This document shows positions 1 to 12,794 of a DNA stretch of 43,318 nucleotides, piece after piece (the stretch's first letter is position 1; each line of letters opens with the position of its first letter). The notes beneath the pieces were generated by a model that saw nothing but the letters and a program-made list of their open reading frames with translations, made no database searches and was not told where the DNA came from. The stretch spans positions 1 through 43,318 of the forward strand of contig JANXZW010000010.1 in the NCBI GenBank assembly GCA_025355305.1, in the 5' to 3' direction. Source of the stretch: Actinomycetes bacterium. Lineage in GTDB: Bacteria; Actinomycetota; Actinomycetes; Nanopelagicales; Nanopelagicaceae. The position numbers and the translations under genes were made by a program.

Positions 1-3000
1 CGGTAAGGACCCAAGTAGATGCACCGGTAGGAGCAAGGGAGCCGCTCACTCCAGTAACGGTTGCGGTGTAGGTGATGATCTGACCGGCGGCGGTGGTGGA
101 TTGCGCTGCGCTCACACTTAAAGTGGGGGTGGCTTTGGCAATGACAATATTGGTCGTTGGTGAGTTCGCAGCGTTGTAGCTGCTATCCCCTTGGAAACTG
201 GCAATTGCGGTGTAAGTCCCAGAAGTCAAAGTAGGGAATGTACACGAGTAAGCGGTAGTCGGATTTGCATATCCTGAGGTATCTAGCGCCGGTGCAACCG
301 TCGTGCAGGTTACTGCAGCTCCGGATCCATTAGCGACGCTCCAACTAACGGAGCCGGAGGGAACTGGATGACCAGAGATTCCAACCACAACTGCGGTGAT
401 AGTTGTTGGCAGACCGAGGGTTGGTGAGGTGGGTGAGTTCACTGTAACTGTCGGAGTTAAACTTGAAATTCCTAAAGTTACAGTGTTGGAACTACCTGCC
501 GAATAATTGGTATTACCGTTGTATTGGAAACTGACAGAATATGTACCCGGGTTTGAGGCCACGATTGTGCACAAGTATGTTGTAACAAGGCCAGCTATGG
601 TGGGCGCGGCTGGTGTACATGAAAGGACTCCAGCACTTCCTGAAACACTCCAAACCACAGTTCCCGTTGGTGGTGGCGAACCAGATATGCCAGAAACAGT
701 GCCCGTAAAGGTAAGAGTTGACCCTAGAGTTCCGTTACCACTTGCCGAGAGAGATATTACGGGGGAAACTTGCGCGATGGTGACGCTTACAGGAGTGGTT
801 GCTACGGTGGTGGAATAATTCGTATCGCTGACGAAGGTAAATGCTGCGGTATAAATGCCGGCAGTTGAGACATTGACTGTACATGTGTAAATACTTTGAT
901 TTGCACTTGTTCCAGCGACAGGTCCTGTAGATGTGAAACACGATGAAGCGGGACCCGTTAAAGTCCATGTGATTAGCGTGCTGCCGGGCGCTGTAGCGCC
1001 TACTGCCCCTGTGACTGTTGCAGTGTAAGTAATGGATCCTCCAAGAACTGGGTTCGTTGGAGAAATGACAACCACGGTAGTAGGAGTGGCTTTCGAAATG
1101 AGAAGAGAGATTGGGGCAGGCGCGGTTGCGGAAGAATAATTTGGATCTCCGGAGTAATTCGGATTAGCGGCATAAATGCCAACAGTTGGAGTTGGGATCG
1201 TGCAGGTATAAGTCGTGCTGTGCGAAACAACGGTTGGAGCAGTATTTGTCCCGCAACTCACAGCCGAACCAGATAGACCCCAGGAAATAGTTCCCGTTGG
1301 CGCAGCTAATGAATTACTTCCTACAATAGTCGCAGTGAAAGTTAATACCTGGCCAAGAGTCGGAGATGAGGGAGATTCACTAAAGACAAAAGTAGGTGTC
1401 ACGACTCCCAAGACGACTGATATTAGCGTGGAAGAGGCTGTTAGATAATTTGTGTCTGCAGCAATCGTGGCCGCAGCGTGATACGTACCCGCAGAGGCTG
1501 TAAGAAAATTACAGGAATATGTGTAAACATTTGTTGAGACAAAATTTGGACCTACTGTCGGGCTACAGGATACAACCTGGCTACTTCCATCGGTAATAAC
1601 GAAGTTGACTCCGCCAGTCGGTTGCAGCGCACCTGCAACACCAGTAACAGTGGCGGTCAGAGTTGTTGTGCCTCCTAAAGTTGGATTGGATGAAGCTACC
1701 AAGGTAATTGTCGGAGTTTGTTGGGTGAGAGTGACTGTTAGTGGAGTCGACGTCGCGCTTGAATAATTCGAGTCCCCATTAAAGTTTGCGCGAACCACAT
1801 ACGTTCCTGCCCTAGGGGTGAGAACCACGCAGGTAAACGTTGAAACAATTCCAGACGGAGACGGACCGGTCGAGGCATTGCATGTAGTTGCAGGTATTGC
1901 CGTTCCCGAGATTACAAAACTCGTGGCACCCGAAGGAGCGACTCCTCCAGTAGATCCAGTAACGGAGGCTGTGAAGGTCAACGACCCCCCCAAAGTTGGA
2001 CTTGGAGCCGAAGAGATAGTCACGCTCGGAGCGCCTGTGTTGACGGTGGTGGCACTCGTTGAGGTAACAGCGGCGACGGGATAGTAAGTGCTATCCCCCG
2101 TGAAGGTGAAGGTGGCGGAGTATGGACCCGCCACATTTGCGACAACATTGCATAAGTAAGTTGAAGATCCAGTTCCTGCCGCCGGTCCCGAAGTATTTGT
2201 GCAGGTTGTTACACCAGTGACACCAGCAATGGCCCAGGAACCGACCCCCGTCGGTGCCGCAGCGCCAGTAGGACCCGTGACTGTTGCCGTAAAGGTGACA
2301 GTACCGCCGAGCGTCGCACTCGGAGAGTTAGCAATCACGGCGACGGTGGGAGTTACCTTGCTAACAAATGTTGTGTAACCCGAAGTGAGCGATGTCGCTA
2401 AATAATTTGCGTCCCCGCTGTAACTTACGAGCGGAACATAAACTCCAGCAATCGTGGCATTAACTGGGCAGGTATACGTCGTGACATTTGCGACGCTTGC
2501 CGTAGTTCCAGGACCACTGCAAGAAATTCCTGAAACACCAGTAATCGACCAAGTCACTGTCCCTGTTGGTGGAACACCAGATGGCGGTCCAGAGACAGTT
2601 GCAATGAAGGTAAAGGAAGAACCCAACAAAGCAGTCGCAGAGCTCGTCGTGACTGCAACACTTGGGGTCACTTGGGAAACCACCACACTATATGGAGTGC
2701 CAAGCACCGCACTGTTGTAATTAGTGTCCCCTGGGTAGGTGACTGAGGCCGAGTAGGCGCCTGAGCTAGGAACGGATACGGTGCAGGTGTAGATCGATGA
2801 AACGACACTCACGACTGGACCACTATTAAGAGCACACGATGTACTCGCCCCGCTAACACTCCAAGTTGGAGTAACAGTTGGCGCAAGTGAACCAGTCGAG
2901 CCAGTAATTATCGCGGTAAAGGTAATGGTTTGGCCAGAACTATTGCTTGACTGTGAAGCTGACATAGAAAGAGTTGGGTCAGCCTTCGCCACAACAAGGG

Positions 3001-6000
3001 GAAGGAGCGGCGAATTTGCTAATTGATAATTTGAATCTCCTGGGAAGTTTGCAAGGGTGGAGTAAGTCCCCGCGGTTAACAGCGGGAAGCTACATGCATA
3101 AGCCGACTGAATCTGAGGATTAGTAAGAGTGACGGTAGCCGCAACGGTGGAACAAGCTACTAAATTTCCTGAGGCATTGGTTATCGTCCAACTCATGACT
3201 CCAATCGGTGCTGGTGAACCCGTCTGCCCCGTAACAATGGCGTTCAAAACGACACTTCCCCCCAAAGTAGGGGAGCTGGATGCACTGATGCTAACTGTTG
3301 GAGTCAGACTTGAAACTCCCAAGGTGACAGAATTTGAAAGAGCTGAGAAATAATTAGTATCACCAGGGTAGAAAAGCGTTGCGCTATAAGTTCCATTTGC
3401 CGACGCCGTAATATTACAAATGTACGTTGTAATATTCCCCGTAATATTCGGACCTGATGGGGATGGACAACTTGCCGCGCCGCCTGTCCCCCCGATGGTC
3501 CAAGTAGGGGTTCCAATTGGTGCTACTCCACTAACTCCAGTCACCGTCGCCGTGAAAACAAGGGTGGATCCTGGTAACCCTGTACCGCTTCCGGTTAAGA
3601 CGACTCCACCAACTGGAGGTGCTCTTGAAATATCGACATTGACAGCAGATATGGCGGCAAGGGACGTGTAGTTGGAATCACCCGAATAACTTGCCGTCAC
3701 ACTGTAACGGCCAGCCGAATTGGCGCTTATCGAACAAGTGAAAAGCGTCTGATTCGATCCAACTCCAGCCAATGGCCCGGTTTTAGTTGAACAAGTTGAC
3801 GCCACTCCTGTGACACCCCAACCGATGGACCCAGCGGGTGCTGTTGCACCAGTTACTCCGGTAACCGTAGCGGTGTAAGTGATGGTGCCACCTAGCACAG
3901 GGCTAACTGGTGAGGTTGCGACAGAACTAGTTGGGATAGCGGCAGCCACAACAATTGAAAGAGGTGAAGTAGGAGGCAATCCGGAGTAAACAAGATCGCC
4001 ACTGTAAGTCGCAGTTACTGTGTAAGTGCCCGCCGAAGGAGTTGTAATGATGCAGTTGTAGAGCGAAGTATTTGCTCCACTTGCCGGATTGCTAATCGAC
4101 GTACAACTTGTGGCCTTACCAGATACGTTCCAATTAATCGTTCCCGTGGGTGTCGCGCTCCCATTTCCTGTGATGAGTGCTGCAAATGTAATTTGCTGGC
4201 CCACGGTTGGCGTAAGTGGTGTGGCGCTGAAATAAATGGTAGGAGTGGCCACTGAGATATTTATATTGATCACTGAAGAAGTTACACTTTGATAATTATT
4301 ATCCGCACCAATGGTAGACGTAACGTGGTAAATGCCCGCGATAGACGTGGTCAGGTTACAAGTGTAGGTGGAGATACCGAAGTTTGTGCTCGGACCAATT
4401 GGGTTTGCGCATGTTGACCCTGCGCCATTGGGATCCGTAATAGTCCAGGTCACGGCTCCACCCGGTAGAACAGCATTTGCCACACCGCTAACTGTTGTAG
4501 TCAAAGTCGTGACGCCATCCAGGATTGGAGCAGCGGAGGCAGTTAATAAAATGGTCGGGAATTGCTTAACGATCGATAAACTTAATAGAGAGCTTGATGC
4601 CCCTACGTAGTTTGAATCTCCTATGTAATTAGCCCGCGCGATGTAGCTACCGACAGAGGGCGTCTGAATCGTGCACGTGAAAGTAGTGGCAACTCCAGTT
4701 GAGTGAGCATCTATCGTCGAAGTACAAGAGTTGACCAACGCTGTACCTGAAATGCTCCAACCCAAACTTCCGCCAGGTGCAGCTGCGCCAACTGCACCAG
4801 TTACCACGGAAGTGAAGGTAAGCGTTCCTCCCAAAGTTGGAGTCCCGGAGGCAGAAATTGTTATAGCTGGGGTTGCTGAACTAACCAGCGTTGAAGTTGA
4901 GGAGGCGACTGGGCTTACTGGGTTATAAGCGCCACCACCAGTGAAGGTAAAGGTCGCTGTGTATGTTCCAGTCACAGCCGCTAACACGCTGCACGTGTAT
5001 GTCGAAACATTCGAAGCTTGTGATGGACCACTGGTAGTCGTGCAACTGGTTATTCCAGTTACTCCCGTAATACTCCAAACCCCACCTGTATTTGGAGCAG
5101 TAGCGCCAGTCGGGCCTGTGGCAGTCGCGGTGAAGACGATCGTGGAGCCAAGAGTAGCGGTAGTGGAGTTCGCACTTACCGCAACTGAAGGAGCGGTGTT
5201 TGTCACGTTAGTAGTTGAGCCAGATGAAGGCGTTGTGGCCAAATAATTTGAATCACCGTTGAAAGTGAAGAGGGGAATGTAAATACCAGCGGAAGACGCT
5301 AGAACAGAACAGGTGTAGGTCGCAACATTCGAGGAACCCGTGGACCCGGTGTAAGCGTTGCACGTTATCCCAGTGACTCCCGCGATTGACCAGGTCGCTG
5401 TTCCGGATGGCGCGACACCAGCAGTAGGACCAGAAACAGTCGCCGTAAAGGTGAATGTTGAACCTAGCGCTACCGTCGGAGCGCTCGTGGTAATAACAAC
5501 AGCAGGAGATAACTTCGAAAGGTTGAGGGTATACGCGGTGCTCGGACCGGCAGATAGATAATTTGAATCTCCGGCATATGAAATTGCTGCAGTGTATGTG
5601 CCGGCGAGGTTTGCACTTACGATGCAAGTGTAAGTCGCAATTACTCCGTTTGTAGTTGGTCCCGAAATAGTCGCACAAGTAGTACCGGCAGGGGTGAGTA
5701 TCCAGCTAGGGAGACCGACAGGAACGACCGCACCCGCAGCGCCCGTAATGGTCGCAGTAAAGGTGATGACTTGGCCTGAAGTTCCTATCGACTGGAGCCC
5801 AGTCACTGCGAGCGATGGGGTCGCTTTGCCAACCGATATATTAATTGTTGAAGAGTTAACCAACGCGTAGTTGGCGTCTCCAGGAAAGTTAGCCTGCACA
5901 GAATAAGTTCCAACAGTTGCCGCTGGGAAGGTGCAAGAGTAGGCGCTAGCAATTGTCGGGTCGGGTGGAGAGAGAGCAGGAGAGGTTGTCGTGCAGGTCA

Positions 6001-8580
6001 CCGTCGCTCCTACTGGGTTGGTAACCGTCCAGCTCATCGTTCCACCAGGCTTAGCGCCACCCGCCGGGCCTGTAACAATCGCCGTGAGAGTTGCGAATGA
6101 ACCAAGCGTTGGAGAAGAAGATGCTGCAACACTAATAGAAGGAGTTACTAGGGAGATTCCCAAGGTCACAGAGTTTGACGTTGCGGTCAAATAATTAGTA
6201 TCTCCTAAATAGAGAGCCGTGACGGTGTAGGAACCGTAACTGACAGCTGTTACATTGCAAACAAAGGTGGTAACAATTCCAACGGTTGTAGATGTCGGGG
6301 TTGTCGTACATGACGTCACGCCGCTAGATCCAGTCAAAGTCCAAGTGATCGTCCCGGTTGGAGCGACTGCACCAGATGATCCCGTTACCGTGGCAGTGAA
6401 GACCAAATTCCCGTTAAGAGCGCCAGTTCCGCTCCCGACGAGGGCTATCAAAGGTGTTGCCTTTTGAATCGTAACTGGGACAGGCGCAGTTGCTGCGAGT
6501 GATGTGTAGTTGGTATCGCCACCATAAGTGGCAACCGCATTATAGGTGCCTGCTCGCACCGCGCTAACAGCACAGGTAAAAATAGTTTGTGTTGCGGTAA
6601 GCCCTGCGGCCGCCCCCGCCGTGTTAAAGCAAGAGCTGGATTGACCAGAGATGCTCCAAGCCACAGTTCCAGCAGGAGATAGCGCTCCGGGCGCTCCGGT
6701 AACAGTGGCGGTATAAGTAATTAATCCTCCAAGAACCGGACTTGAGGGAGACGATGTAACGACAATTGAAGGCGTGGCAGGCGTAACAGTTACTGAAAGC
6801 GCAGAGGCGGCAGATAATGCAGCAAAGTTAGCGTCACCATTGTAGGTAGGAAGAGCGGAATACGATCCCGATCTTGTTGTTCCCACAGTGCAGGAATACC
6901 GAGCGGTGATTACCCCACCACCGAGCGAGGCTGTTGATGCACAACTAGATGTCTGCCCAGATATCGCCCAGTTAACGGTCCCAGTCGGCGCCGGAGCACC
7001 AGAGACTCCGGTGACCGTCACAGTGAAAGTAATTGATTGGCCCACTGTGGGGGTTGCAGGGGACGCGGTTACAGAGATAGTCGGGATCAGCACCTGAAGA
7101 CTAATTGCAATCGTAGATGAAGTTGTCGAGTTGTAGTTCGAGTCACCAGCAATCGACGAAGATATCTGGTAATTACCAGCGATAGACGTAACAAATTGAC
7201 ACGTGTACGTAGAGACAGAACCAACAGTTACCGGCCCCGTCGGATTGGTGCAGGTTACAAGGGAGGAGCGGGGATCGGTAATGGACCAAGTCACTGCACC
7301 ACTCGGAATAGGCGCTCCGGTAGCTCCGGTCACCGAGGTTGTAAGAGTAGTAGTTCCATCCAATACTGGATTAGCAGATGCCGACACCGTTATAACCGGT
7401 GATTGCTTAGCAATAGTATTCGTCGAAACTATGCTCGAAGCTGCCGCATAATTTGAATCCCCACCAAAATTTGCTTGCACGTTGTAACTTCCAACGCTCG
7501 GTGTTTGGAGAGTGCAGAAGTAATAAGAGATGATCCCTGAAACTGATGGTCCTGTTGCGCCGGGACAGGAGGTAGCCCCAGCGGTTCCAGAAATTCCCCA
7601 TGAAACGGCGCCGCTTGGAGCTAGAGCATTGCTCGAACCAATTACAACGGCGCTAAAACTGATTGAGCCACCAAGAGTTGGACTACCCGAGGCGCTCAGA
7701 AAGACAAGAGGTGTGGCAAGTGCAACAGTGGTTGAACTTGAAGATGGGGTTGAAGCAACCGCGTTGTAAAGGGAATCTCCGGGGAATGTAAACGCTGCCG
7801 AGTAGGTGCCAGCCTGAGTGGCGTAAAGAGTGCAGGTGTATGTCGCAACATTTGAAGCCCCCGAGGGCCCTGACGTGCTGGTACAACTCGTCACTCCAAT
7901 TGGAACGCTGGTGATTACCCAGGTACCTGTCGCCGTAGGGGCTGACGCCCCTGTTGGGCCGGTTACTCGCGCAGTGAATGAAACCGTCGATCCGAGTGCG
8001 GCTGTCGGTGCATCCGCGGCAACAGTAACGGTGGGGGTTGCCTTATTTACCGAGGTAACACTTCCTGAGGTTGGAGAACTGACTTGATAATTCGCGTCAC
8101 CGTTATAAGTGAACTGTGGCGTGTAAGTGCCAGTCTTGGAGGCCGTGACCAGACAGGTAAATATGGAAATGTTTGTACTTCCACCTGCACTGCTTCCGGT
8201 ACTTGTGCACAATGCTCCAGAAACCCCGATTATCGCCCACGTCCCATATGTCGCTGGGCTGTAACTGGGGTTGGGACCGTTGGAAGGGCCTGTTACCGTG
8301 GCGGTAAAAGTGAATTGGCTACCAATATTCACGGTAGAAGTGCTTGTAGTAACAACCACAACGGGAAGAGATTTGGAAACAACCGGTGAAATTCCCGAGG
8401 ATGTGGAAGCGACCGGGTTATACGTAGAATCTCCGACAAAATTGAACACCGCACTGTAAGTTCCAGCGAGGGTTGCTAGAACGCTACAGGTATATGTGGC
8501 GATGTTGGATGCTCGACTTGGTCCGGTGAAGCTGGTACAGGTAGTTATGCCAGCAGGAGCCGTAGTAATGGTCCAAGTAC
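1..8580 (-). repeat. Higher-order repeat: three copies of a nine-Ig-domain block (~2.84 kb)
   Basis: Units nine apart resemble each other more than their neighbours do. Spacings between matching units are nearly constant: 178/3023/5870, 503/3345/6188, 1444/4290/7132, 2082/4922/7763 and 2400/5240/8087 all differ by 2839-2847 bp. Position-specific fingerprints support this. One slot reads VTTY(L/I)C or VTTFVC, the next reads Q(T/S)(I/L)(F/Y)TC, and another has IAAD, IGAD or IAGD in place of the usual aromatic-x-GD. The block continues beyond the left edge. The seven domains nearest the N-terminus (8.7-10.9 kb) do not follow it clearly. Confidence 0.75.
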
Positions 8581-10960
8581 CTGTTGAAGTCGGCGCAGCA
8601 GCATTAGCCGGACCTGAAACAGTTGCAGTAAAGACAATGGTGCTAGCCAGCGTCGCCGTAGAGGAGTTTGCCGTGACTGAAGGGAGCACGGTTACCGGAT
8701 TTACGACCGTTAATTGGGAAGTGTTGGCCGATGTCAAAGAATAGTTTGAATCACCTTGGTAGGTAAATGTTGTTCCGTATGTACCTGCCACGGAGGCGAT
8801 CACTGTGCAGGTATAAGTCACCGAGCTTGCACCTGTAATAGGACCGGTATATGCCGAACAGGTGATGCCCGATGGCCCAGAAATAGCCCAAGCCCCGGCG
8901 CCGGTCGGCATTGTTCCTCCGCTTGGAGGACTGACTGTGGCGGTGAGGGTATAGGAAGAACCCAACGCTACTAGCGTTGAGTTTGGCGTTACGGTGATTG
9001 TCGGCGCACCCAAATTAACCAGCGTGGTTGATGAGGTTGAAACAGTTCCAACAGAGTTGTAATTGTTCTCTGCCGCCAGCGTGAATGTTGCGCCGTAGTT
9101 ACCAATAACCGAAGCCACCACCGAACAGGTGTAGGTAGCGATATTGGGAGAACCAGATTTGGGATTAGAAGGTGTTGTTGTAGAGCAACTCGTGATTGAT
9201 GGAACCCCGGTAATCGTCCAGGTACCGACACCAGCTGGCGTGGCACCATTTGTCGGACCGCTCACGGTTGCTGTAAAAACGATAGTACTTCCAATTGTGG
9301 CTGAGCCTGCGTTAGGCACTACCGTCACAGTCGGAGTGGCTTTACCGACTACTGCGTCACTTGTGCCGTTGGTGGAAGCGCTTGAGGTGTTGTAATTGGT
9401 ATCGCCGGGGTAGGCCACTGTCGCATCGTAAGTACCGGTGGTAGAGGCGGTCACAGTGCACGTGTAGATAGCCACATTCGATGCACTGGTCGGGCCGGAA
9501 GGACTAGGACAACTTGCGAGCGTGCTTACGCCGTTTACATTGATGTTCCACGAAGCGAATCCCACTCCATTCGTTGGTGTCGCCCCACCCGAAGGACCAG
9601 TAACAGTTGCGGTAAAGGTAATTGACTGGCCCAAAAGTGCGCTGCCCGAATTCGCACTTACTACGAGCGTTGGCGTGAATTTAGAAACTGTCGTGTTAGA
9701 ACTTGTGACTATTAAAACAGAATTGTAATTTCCATCCCCGTTATAAATGAAATTTGCGGCGTAGGTTCCCGTTATTGAGGCAGTCACTGTGCACGTGTAA
9801 GTCGCCACATCTGTTGAGGTCGTTGGGCCAGAGGGGGTGCACGTCGTCGGACCGCCGATTCCGCTCGTAATTGTCCAGGTAGGAGTTCCGGTCGGGGCTG
9901 GATTTGAACTATTGGATCCTGTGACGGTTGCGGTAAATGTAAGGGTACTTCCCAAAACCCCAGTCGATGAATTCGGGGCCACTGCTACTGCGGGTGTATT
10001 TTTAGAGACAGCGGTTGTAGTTGATAGAGCTGAGGAAGGCGCGTTGTAATTAGTGTCACCTGCGTAGGCAAAGGTAACCCCATAACTACCAGCGGCTACG
10101 GCGGTGAAGGTACATGTATAGGTTGAAACTGTTCCAACCGTTGATACCAACACCGCAGTACAACTTCCAGTTCCACCCGTCACTGTAAAGGTCGGAAGAC
10201 CCGAGGGAGCAACTGCGTTCGCTGGGGCAGTGATGGTCCCAGTAAAAACCAGACTGGTATTTGGGAAAGCGGATGCAGCGTTCGGGGATACGCTAAGAGC
10301 CGGAGTCGCCTTTGCCACCGTGGTTGCATTAGAGGAGGTAACCGCTGGAACTGAGTTGTAGTTTCCATCCCCTGGATAAGTGAATTTTGCAGTATAAGTT
10401 CCTGCCTGCGTATCTATAACCGTACAGGTATAAGTAGTAACGTTGGAAACAGACGTTGGACCCGTATTTGAGTTACAGGTCGCAGCCGAAGGACTTAGTG
10501 TGCCTATGAAAGACCAAACTCCAGTTCCGATCGGGGCAGTTGCTCCCACAACACCTGTAACGTTAGCGGTAAATATTTCGCTGGAGCCAAGAGGTTGAAC
10601 GGTGGAATTAACCGAAACTGCTACCGAGAGAGTGGGAGTACCAACTTTTCCAGGAGATACCGATTGTGGCCCGGCAGATATTGCGATGTAATTACTATCG
10701 CCTGGATAAGAAAAATTTGCGGTGTAAGTTCCGACGTTCGACGCTGCTATCGAACAGGTGTAAGTGGAAACTAGCAAGGATGTTGTTGGTCCAGCCGTAC
10801 TTGTGCAGGAAGAAACCTGTCCACCACTGATCGTCCAAGTTGGAGTTGCAGTCGGCGCAACATTTGGCGCATTGGTACCGGTAACCGTGGCGGAGAAAAT
10901 AATTGTGCTACCTAAAGAAGTTCCACCCGTAGAAGAGAGCGAGGCAGTAATGCCATATGC
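1..10960 (-). repeat. Array of at least 34 Ig-like domains (~318 bp each)
   Basis: The motif decoding to [YF].GD.NY recurs about every 305-335 bp. On the plus strand its centres are near 178, 503, 817, 1135, 1444, 1760, 2082, 2400, 2716, 3023 and so on up to 10690. Between motifs, each unit carries a threonine-rich strand, a G(S/T)TVTFTA..V(T)G-like strand, a tryptophan strand and two cysteines about 18-20 residues apart. This matches bacterial Ig-like group 3-type domains. Some copies have lost the GD pair, for example the units near 4290, 4922 and 9056. Confidence 0.9.
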
Positions 10961-12697
10961 ACTATCTCCGCTCATGGTCCAGAGTTTGCCAGGACCGGTC
11001 AAAGTGTTTCTAGCGATTAAACCTGCCTGATTATAAAAAGTACCGCCACTAACCACCGCATTTACCGAAGTTTGAACTGCTTCAGCGGCCCAACCAACCA
11101 AGGTTGCGCTGTAGTTGATCACGCTAAACGAGCCGGTCTGCCAGAGATTCAAACCGTTTGAGGTAGAAGCTATTCCAGTAATAATCCAGGCGGCAAGGTT
11201 GGCATCTTCTCGGGAGTTACGAAAGATATATTGCAAGTTCGTAACGGTGCGAACATCCCAAGCACTGATATCTTGGTTGAAAACAGTTGCTCCGTCAAAC
11301 ATGGAAGTCATATTTGTGACGGCAGCGGTATTCCAGTTATTAATGCTCTGATTAAATCCCGTTGCACCAGCAAACATGGAAACCATCGTCGTGACTGCGC
11401 CAGTATTCCAAAGATTCGACGAGCGCGTTAAAGCGACTCCTAAATTATTATAAGCCGTCGCTCCCTGGAACATGCTGGACATATTTGTTACTAAGTGCGT
11501 GTCCCAAGAGGTTAGATTTTGATTAAAACTGGTGGCTCCTTGAAACATAGAGGACATCGTCGTGGTGACCGAGGGAACCCAGTTATTTACAGCCACATTG
11601 AAGGAGGAATCGCCATTAAACATGCTGGCAAAGGTCGTGACCGCCCCAACGTTCCAGACATTGCCCGAGGTCGAGAGTGCATTGGCGCTGCCACCATCAT
11701 TAAAGATTGTGGCGCCTTGAAACATACCCGACATATCAGTTACAAGGTGGGTATCCCATAAATTTATATTTTGATTAAAGTGATTAGCCCCTTGAAACAT
11801 TGAGGCCATGTTGGTCACGGTCGAAGTTTTCCAACTCGATCCCGACGTGTTCATCGCCACAGAACTGTCATTAAAGTTTGTGGCGTTCTGGAACATACTC
11901 GACATATTGGTGACGGCGACCGTATTCCAGCTGCTTATGTTTTGATTGAAAGCCGTTGCATTTTGGAACATACTGGCCATATTTGCGACCGAAGAGGTGG
12001 TCCAACCGGTGACGCTACTTGAATTAAATACAGAGTCACCATAAAAAGCAAAAGCTAAATCTGTCACTCCAGATGTGGGGAGAGAGGTAGGTACAGATGT
12101 GAGGGTAGAGGCACCGTAGAAGGCACCATTTAAATTCGTAAAACCGTTCCACGCTGTCACGCTAGTTAGATATTGCGCCCCAGTCCAAGTGGTGTGGGTG
12201 CTGCCGTAGGTAGTGGCCCATGCGGCATTTTGTGGCCCAATTCCAAAGCTTAAGAGTGAGGCTGTATTTTGCTCAGTCACTGATACGGTAAAAGGGCCTG
12301 CGCTAGAATAAGTGTGGGTCATGCTTGCGACATCTGTGGCTAGCGGGCCTGTTACCAAATTGGCAGCACCATCACCCCATTGAATGTAAACATTGTTAGA
12401 TCCATTGTTTGCAGTTGCAATAGTATTCAAAGTTGAATCAAGGGGAAGAAATACAGTTGACCCACCCGCTGGCATACCTCCAAAGGTGAGTGTCATTGCA
12501 GTATTTGCACATGGGCCGCATGTAGCTGCATAAACTGGTGCAATTCCCACAGCTAATGAAGCGAAGAGGGAGAATGAAGCAAGAAGGGTCAGAAAAGTTT
12601 TTCGAAATTTTTTACTGTTGGGCGCAATTGAAGAAATCGTATGGCGAAAAAAGGCGCGGGAAAAGAGCTTAGGTGCGAACAGACCAACCCCCCCCAT
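1..12697 (-). CDS. Giant secreted BspA/Ig-like repeat surface protein (3' end beyond window)
   Basis: One reading frame stays open from an ATG at 12697 to the left edge, about 4,232 codons, with no stop seen. The first ~60 residues are a long basic leader and hydrophobic core ending PVYA/A, a likely Sec signal peptide with an extended n-region. Next comes a PKD-like segment with WGDG and HTYSSAG motifs (residues ~60-150). A BspA/DUF285 leucine-rich block with repeated MF..A..FN motifs follows (~200-550). At least 34 Ig-like domains of ~106 residues then run to the edge, each with a Y.GD.NY-type turn and usually two cysteines (SC...TYTC). The start is supported by an upstream in-frame stop and a TAGACT hexamer six bases before ATG. 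Such proteins are usually adhesins or cell-surface stalks; the anchor lies outside the window. The role is inferred. Confidence 0.9.
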   Translation of the reverse strand, partial: MGGVGLFAPKLFSRAFFRHTISSIAPNSKKFRKTFLTLLASFSLFASLAVGIAPVYAATCGPCANTAMTLTFGGMPAGGSTVFLPLDSTLNTIATANNGSNNVYIQWGDGAANLVTGPLATDVASMTHTYSSAGPFTVSVTEQNTASLLSFGIGPQNAAWATTYGSTHTTWTGAQYLTSVTAWNGFTNLNGAFYGASTLTSVPTSLPTSGVTDLAFAFYGDSVFNSSSVTGWTTSSVANMASMFQNATAFNQNISSWNTVAVTNMSSMFQNATNFNDSSVAMNTSGSSWKTSTVTNMASMFQGANHFNQNINLWDTHLVTDMSGMFQGATIFNDGGSANALSTSGNVWNVGAVTTFASMFNGDSSFNVAVNNWVPSVTTTMSSMFQGATSFNQNLTSWDTHLVTNMSSMFQGATAYNNLGVALTRSSNLWNTGAVTTMVSMFAGATGFNQSINNWNTAAVTNMTSMFDGATVFNQDISAWDVRTVTNLQYIFRNSREDANLAAWIITGIASTSNGLNLWQTGSFSVINYSATLVGWAAEAVQTSVNAVVSGGTFYNQAGLIARNTLTGPGKLWTMSGDSAYGITASLSSTGGTSLGSTIIFSATVTGTNAPNVAPTATPTWTISGGQVSSCTSTAGPTTSLLVSTYTCSIAASNVGTYTANFSYPGDSNYIAISAGPQSVSPGKVGTPTLSVAVSVNSTVQPLGSSEIFTANVTGVVGATAPIGTGVWSFIGTLSPSAATCNSNTGPTSVSNVTTYTCTVIDTQAGTYTAKFTYPGDGNYNSVPAVTSSNATTVAKATPALSVSPNAASAFPNTSLVFTGTITAPANAVAPSGLPTFTVTGGTGSCTAVLVSTVGTVSTYTCTFTAVAAGSYGVTFAYAGDTNYNAPSSALSTTTAVSKNTPAVAVAPNSSTGVLGSTLTFTATVTGSNSSNPAPTGTPTWTITSGIGGPTTCTPSGPTTSTDVATYTCTVTASITGTYAANFIYNGDGNYNSVLIVTSSNTTVSKFTPTLVVSANSGSALLGQSITFTATVTGPSGGATPTNGVGFASWNINVNGVSTLASCPSPSGPTSASNVAIYTCTVTASTTGTYDATVAYPGDTNYNTSSASTNGTSDAVVGKATPTVTVVPNAGSATIGSTIVFTATVSGPTNGATPAGVGTWTITGVPSITSCSTTTPSNPKSGSPNIATYTCSVVASVIGNYGATFTLAAENNYNSVGTVSTSSTTLVNLGAPTITVTPNSTLVALGSSYTLTATVSPPSGGTMPTGAGAWAISGPSGITCSAYTGPITGASSVTYTCTVIASVAGTYGTTFTYQGDSNYSLTSANTSQLTVVNPVTVLPSVTANSSTATLASTIVFTATVSGPANAAAPTSTGTWTITTAPAGITTCTSFTGPSRASNIATYTCSVLATLAGTYSAVFNFVGDSTYNPVASTSSGISPVVSKSLPVVVVTTSTSTVNIGSQFTFTATVTGPSNGPNPSYSPATYGTWAIIGVSGALCTSTGSSAGGSTNISIFTCLVTASKTGTYTPQFTYNGDANYQVSSPTSGSVTSVNKATPTVTVAADAPTAALGSTVSFTARVTGPTGASAPTATGTWVITSVPIGVTSCTSTSGPSGASNVATYTCTLYATQAGTYSAAFTFPGDSLYNAVASTPSSSSTTVALATPLVFLSASGSPTLGGSISFSAVVIGSSNALAPSGAVSWGISGTAGATSCPGATGPSVSGIISYYFCTLQTPSVGSYNVQANFGGDSNYAAASSIVSTNTIAKQSPVITVSASANPVLDGTTTLTTSVTGATGAPIPSGAVTWSITDPRSSLVTCTNPTGPVTVGSVSTYTCQFVTSIAGNYQISSSIAGDSNYNSTTSSTIAISLQVLIPTISVTASPATPTVGQSITFTVTVTGVSGAPAPTGTVNWAISGQTSSCASTASLGGGVITARYSCTVGTTRSGSYSALPTYNGDANFAALSAASALSVTVTPATPSIVVTSSPSSPVLGGLITYTATVTGAPGALSPAGTVAWSISGQSSSCFNTAGAAAGLTATQTIFTCAVSAVRAGTYNAVATYGGDTNYTSLAATAPVPVTIQKATPLIALVGSGTGALNGNLVFTATVTGSSGAVAPTGTITWTLTGSSGVTSCTTTPTSTTVGIVTTFVCNVTAVSYGSYTVTALYLGDTNYLTATSNSVTLGISLVTPSISVAASSSPTLGSFATLTAIVTGPAGGAKPGGTMSWTVTNPVGATVTCTTTSPALSPPDPTIASAYSCTFPAATVGTYSVQANFPGDANYALVNSSTINISVGKATPSLAVTGLQSIGTSGQVITFTATITGAAGAVVPVGLPSWILTPAGTTCATISGPTTNGVIATYTCIVSANLAGTYTAAISYAGDSNYLSAGPSTAYTLNLSKLSPAVVITTSAPTVALGSTFTFTATVSGPTAGVAPSGTATWSIAGVTGITCNAYTGSTGSSNVATYTCSVLASSAGIYIPLFTFNGDSNYLATTPSSGSTTNVTNTAPSVAVSANSTTATLGSTIVFTATATGPTGATAPNTGGVWSITGVTGITSCTTTSGPSQASNVSTYTCSVLAAVTGTYTATFTFTGGGAYNPVSPVASSTSTLVSSATPAITISASGTPTLGGTLTFTSVVTGAVGAAAPGGSLGWSISGTALVNSCTSTIDAHSTGVATTFTCTIQTPSVGSYIARANYIGDSNYVGASSSLLSLSIVKQFPTILLTASAAPILDGVTTLTTTVSGVANAVLPGGAVTWTITDPNGAGSTCANPIGPSTNFGISTYTCNLTTSIAGIYHVTSTIGADNNYQSVTSSVININISVATPTIYFSATPLTPTVGQQITFAALITGNGSATPTGTINWNVSGKATSCTSISNPASGANTSLYNCIITTPSAGTYTVTATYSGDLVYSGLPPTSPLSIVVAAAIPTSSVATSPVSPVLGGTITYTATVTGVTGATAPAGSIGWGVTGVASTCSTKTGPLAGVGSNQTLFTCSISANSAGRYSVTASYSGDSNYTSLAAISAVNVDISRAPPVGGVVLTGSGTGLPGSTLVFTATVTGVSGVAPIGTPTWTIGGTGGAASCPSPSGPNITGNITTYICNITASANGTYSATLFYPGDTNYFSALSNSVTLGVSSLTPTVSISASSSPTLGGSVVLNAIVTGQTGSPAPIGVMSWTITNASGNLVACSTVAATVTLTNPQIQSAYACSFPLLTAGTYSTLANFPGDSNYQLANSPLLPLVVAKADPTLSMSASQSSNSSGQTITFTAIITGSTGSLAPTVTPTWSVSGASTSCALNSGPVVSVVSSIYTCTVSVPSSGAYSASVTYPGDTNYNSAVLGTPYSVVVSQVTPSVAVTTSSATALLGSSFTFIATVSGPPSGVPPTGTVTWSITGVSGISCSGPGTTASVANVTTYTCPVNATIAGVYVPLVSYSGDANYLATSLTSGYTTFVSKVTPTVAVIANSPSATLGGTVTFTATVTGPTGAAAPTGVGSWAIAGVTGVTTCTNTSGPAAGTGSSTYLCNVVANVAGPYSATFTFTGDSTYYPVAAVTSTSATTVNTGAPSVTISSAPSPTLGGSLTFTASVTGSTGGVAPSGATSFVISGTAIPATTCNASTGPSPSGIVSTFTCVVLTPRAGTYVVRANFNGDSNYSSATSTPLTVTLTQQTPTITLVASSNPTLGGTTTLTATVTGVAGALQPTGGVNFVITDGSSQVVSCSPTVGPNFVSTNVYTYSCNFLTASAGTYHAAATIAADTNYLTASSTLISVVLGVVTPTFVFSESPSSPTLGQVLTFTATIVGSNSLAAPTGTISWGLSGSAVSCGTNTAPTVVSHSTTYTCTIPTPTVGIYAANPNYSGDPNYSSATAPAPISLLISKATPTTVVVISPTNPVLGGSITYTATVTGAVGATAPGSTLITWTLTGPASSCFTSTGPVAGTSANQSIYTCTVNVSTAGIYTAAFTFVSDTNYSTTVATTPVSVTIAQVSPVISLSASGNGTLGSTLTFTGTVSGISGSPPPTGTVVWSVSGSAGVLSCTPAAPTIAGLVTTYLCTIVASNPGTYSVSFQYNGNTNYSAGSSNTVTLGISSLTPTVTVNSPTSPTLGLPTTITAVVVGISGHPVPSGSVSWSVANGSGAAVTCTTVAPALDTSGYANPTTAYSCTFPTLTSGTYTAIASFQGDSSYNAANSPTTNIVIAKATPTLSVSAAQSTTAAGQIITYTATVTGVSGSLAPTGASTWVLT
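11270..12000 (-). repeat. BspA-like (DUF285) leucine-rich repeats, about nine copies
   Basis: The plus-strand motif for MF preceded by NM recurs near 11301, 11375, 11471, 11547, 11621, 11724, 11798, 11898 and 11968. Each unit decodes to W(N/D)T..VTNM..MF..A..FNQ.I. Spacing alternates between about 74 bp and about 100 bp, giving short (25-residue) and long (33-residue) repeats. The pattern is that of the DUF285/BspA family found in bacterial surface proteins. Confidence 0.85.
12688..12695 (-). repeat. Eight-G tract starting inside the ATG of the giant surface gene
   Basis: On the minus strand the start codon's own G opens a run of eight Gs (plus-strand Cs 12688-12695). The open frame depends on its length, so slipped-strand errors would switch the frame right after initiation. 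Confidence 0.85.
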
Positions 12698-12703
12698 ACT
12701 TAA

Positions 12704-12709
12704 AGTCTA
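12704..12709 (-). promoter_or_regulatory. Candidate leaderless -10 hexamer of the giant surface gene
   Basis: Minus-strand TAGACT lies exactly six bases before the ATG at 12697, the same spacing as several other genes here. It suggests the giant gene can be transcribed on its own as a leaderless mRNA. No convincing -35 was seen. Confidence 0.5.
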
Positions 12710-12794
12710 CCCTTCAAATTAAGGGTTAGTGTGGTGAGGTCTCCCAAAAGTATCGATAATTGAAAGAGGGTAAGGCTCACGGTGCCCAGATTTT

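Noticed and set aside
507-10049. Many plus-strand open frames of 60-100 codons rich in Val, Pro, Thr and Gly across the repeat region
   Set aside because: They are regularly spaced antisense images of the Ig repeats, with starts and stops at matching repeat positions; the minus-strand frame explains the region fully.
1-10960. The regular ~320-bp repeat as a CRISPR array or other non-coding repeat
   Set aside because: Units are far too long, diverge while keeping reading frame, and encode conserved Ig-like motifs.
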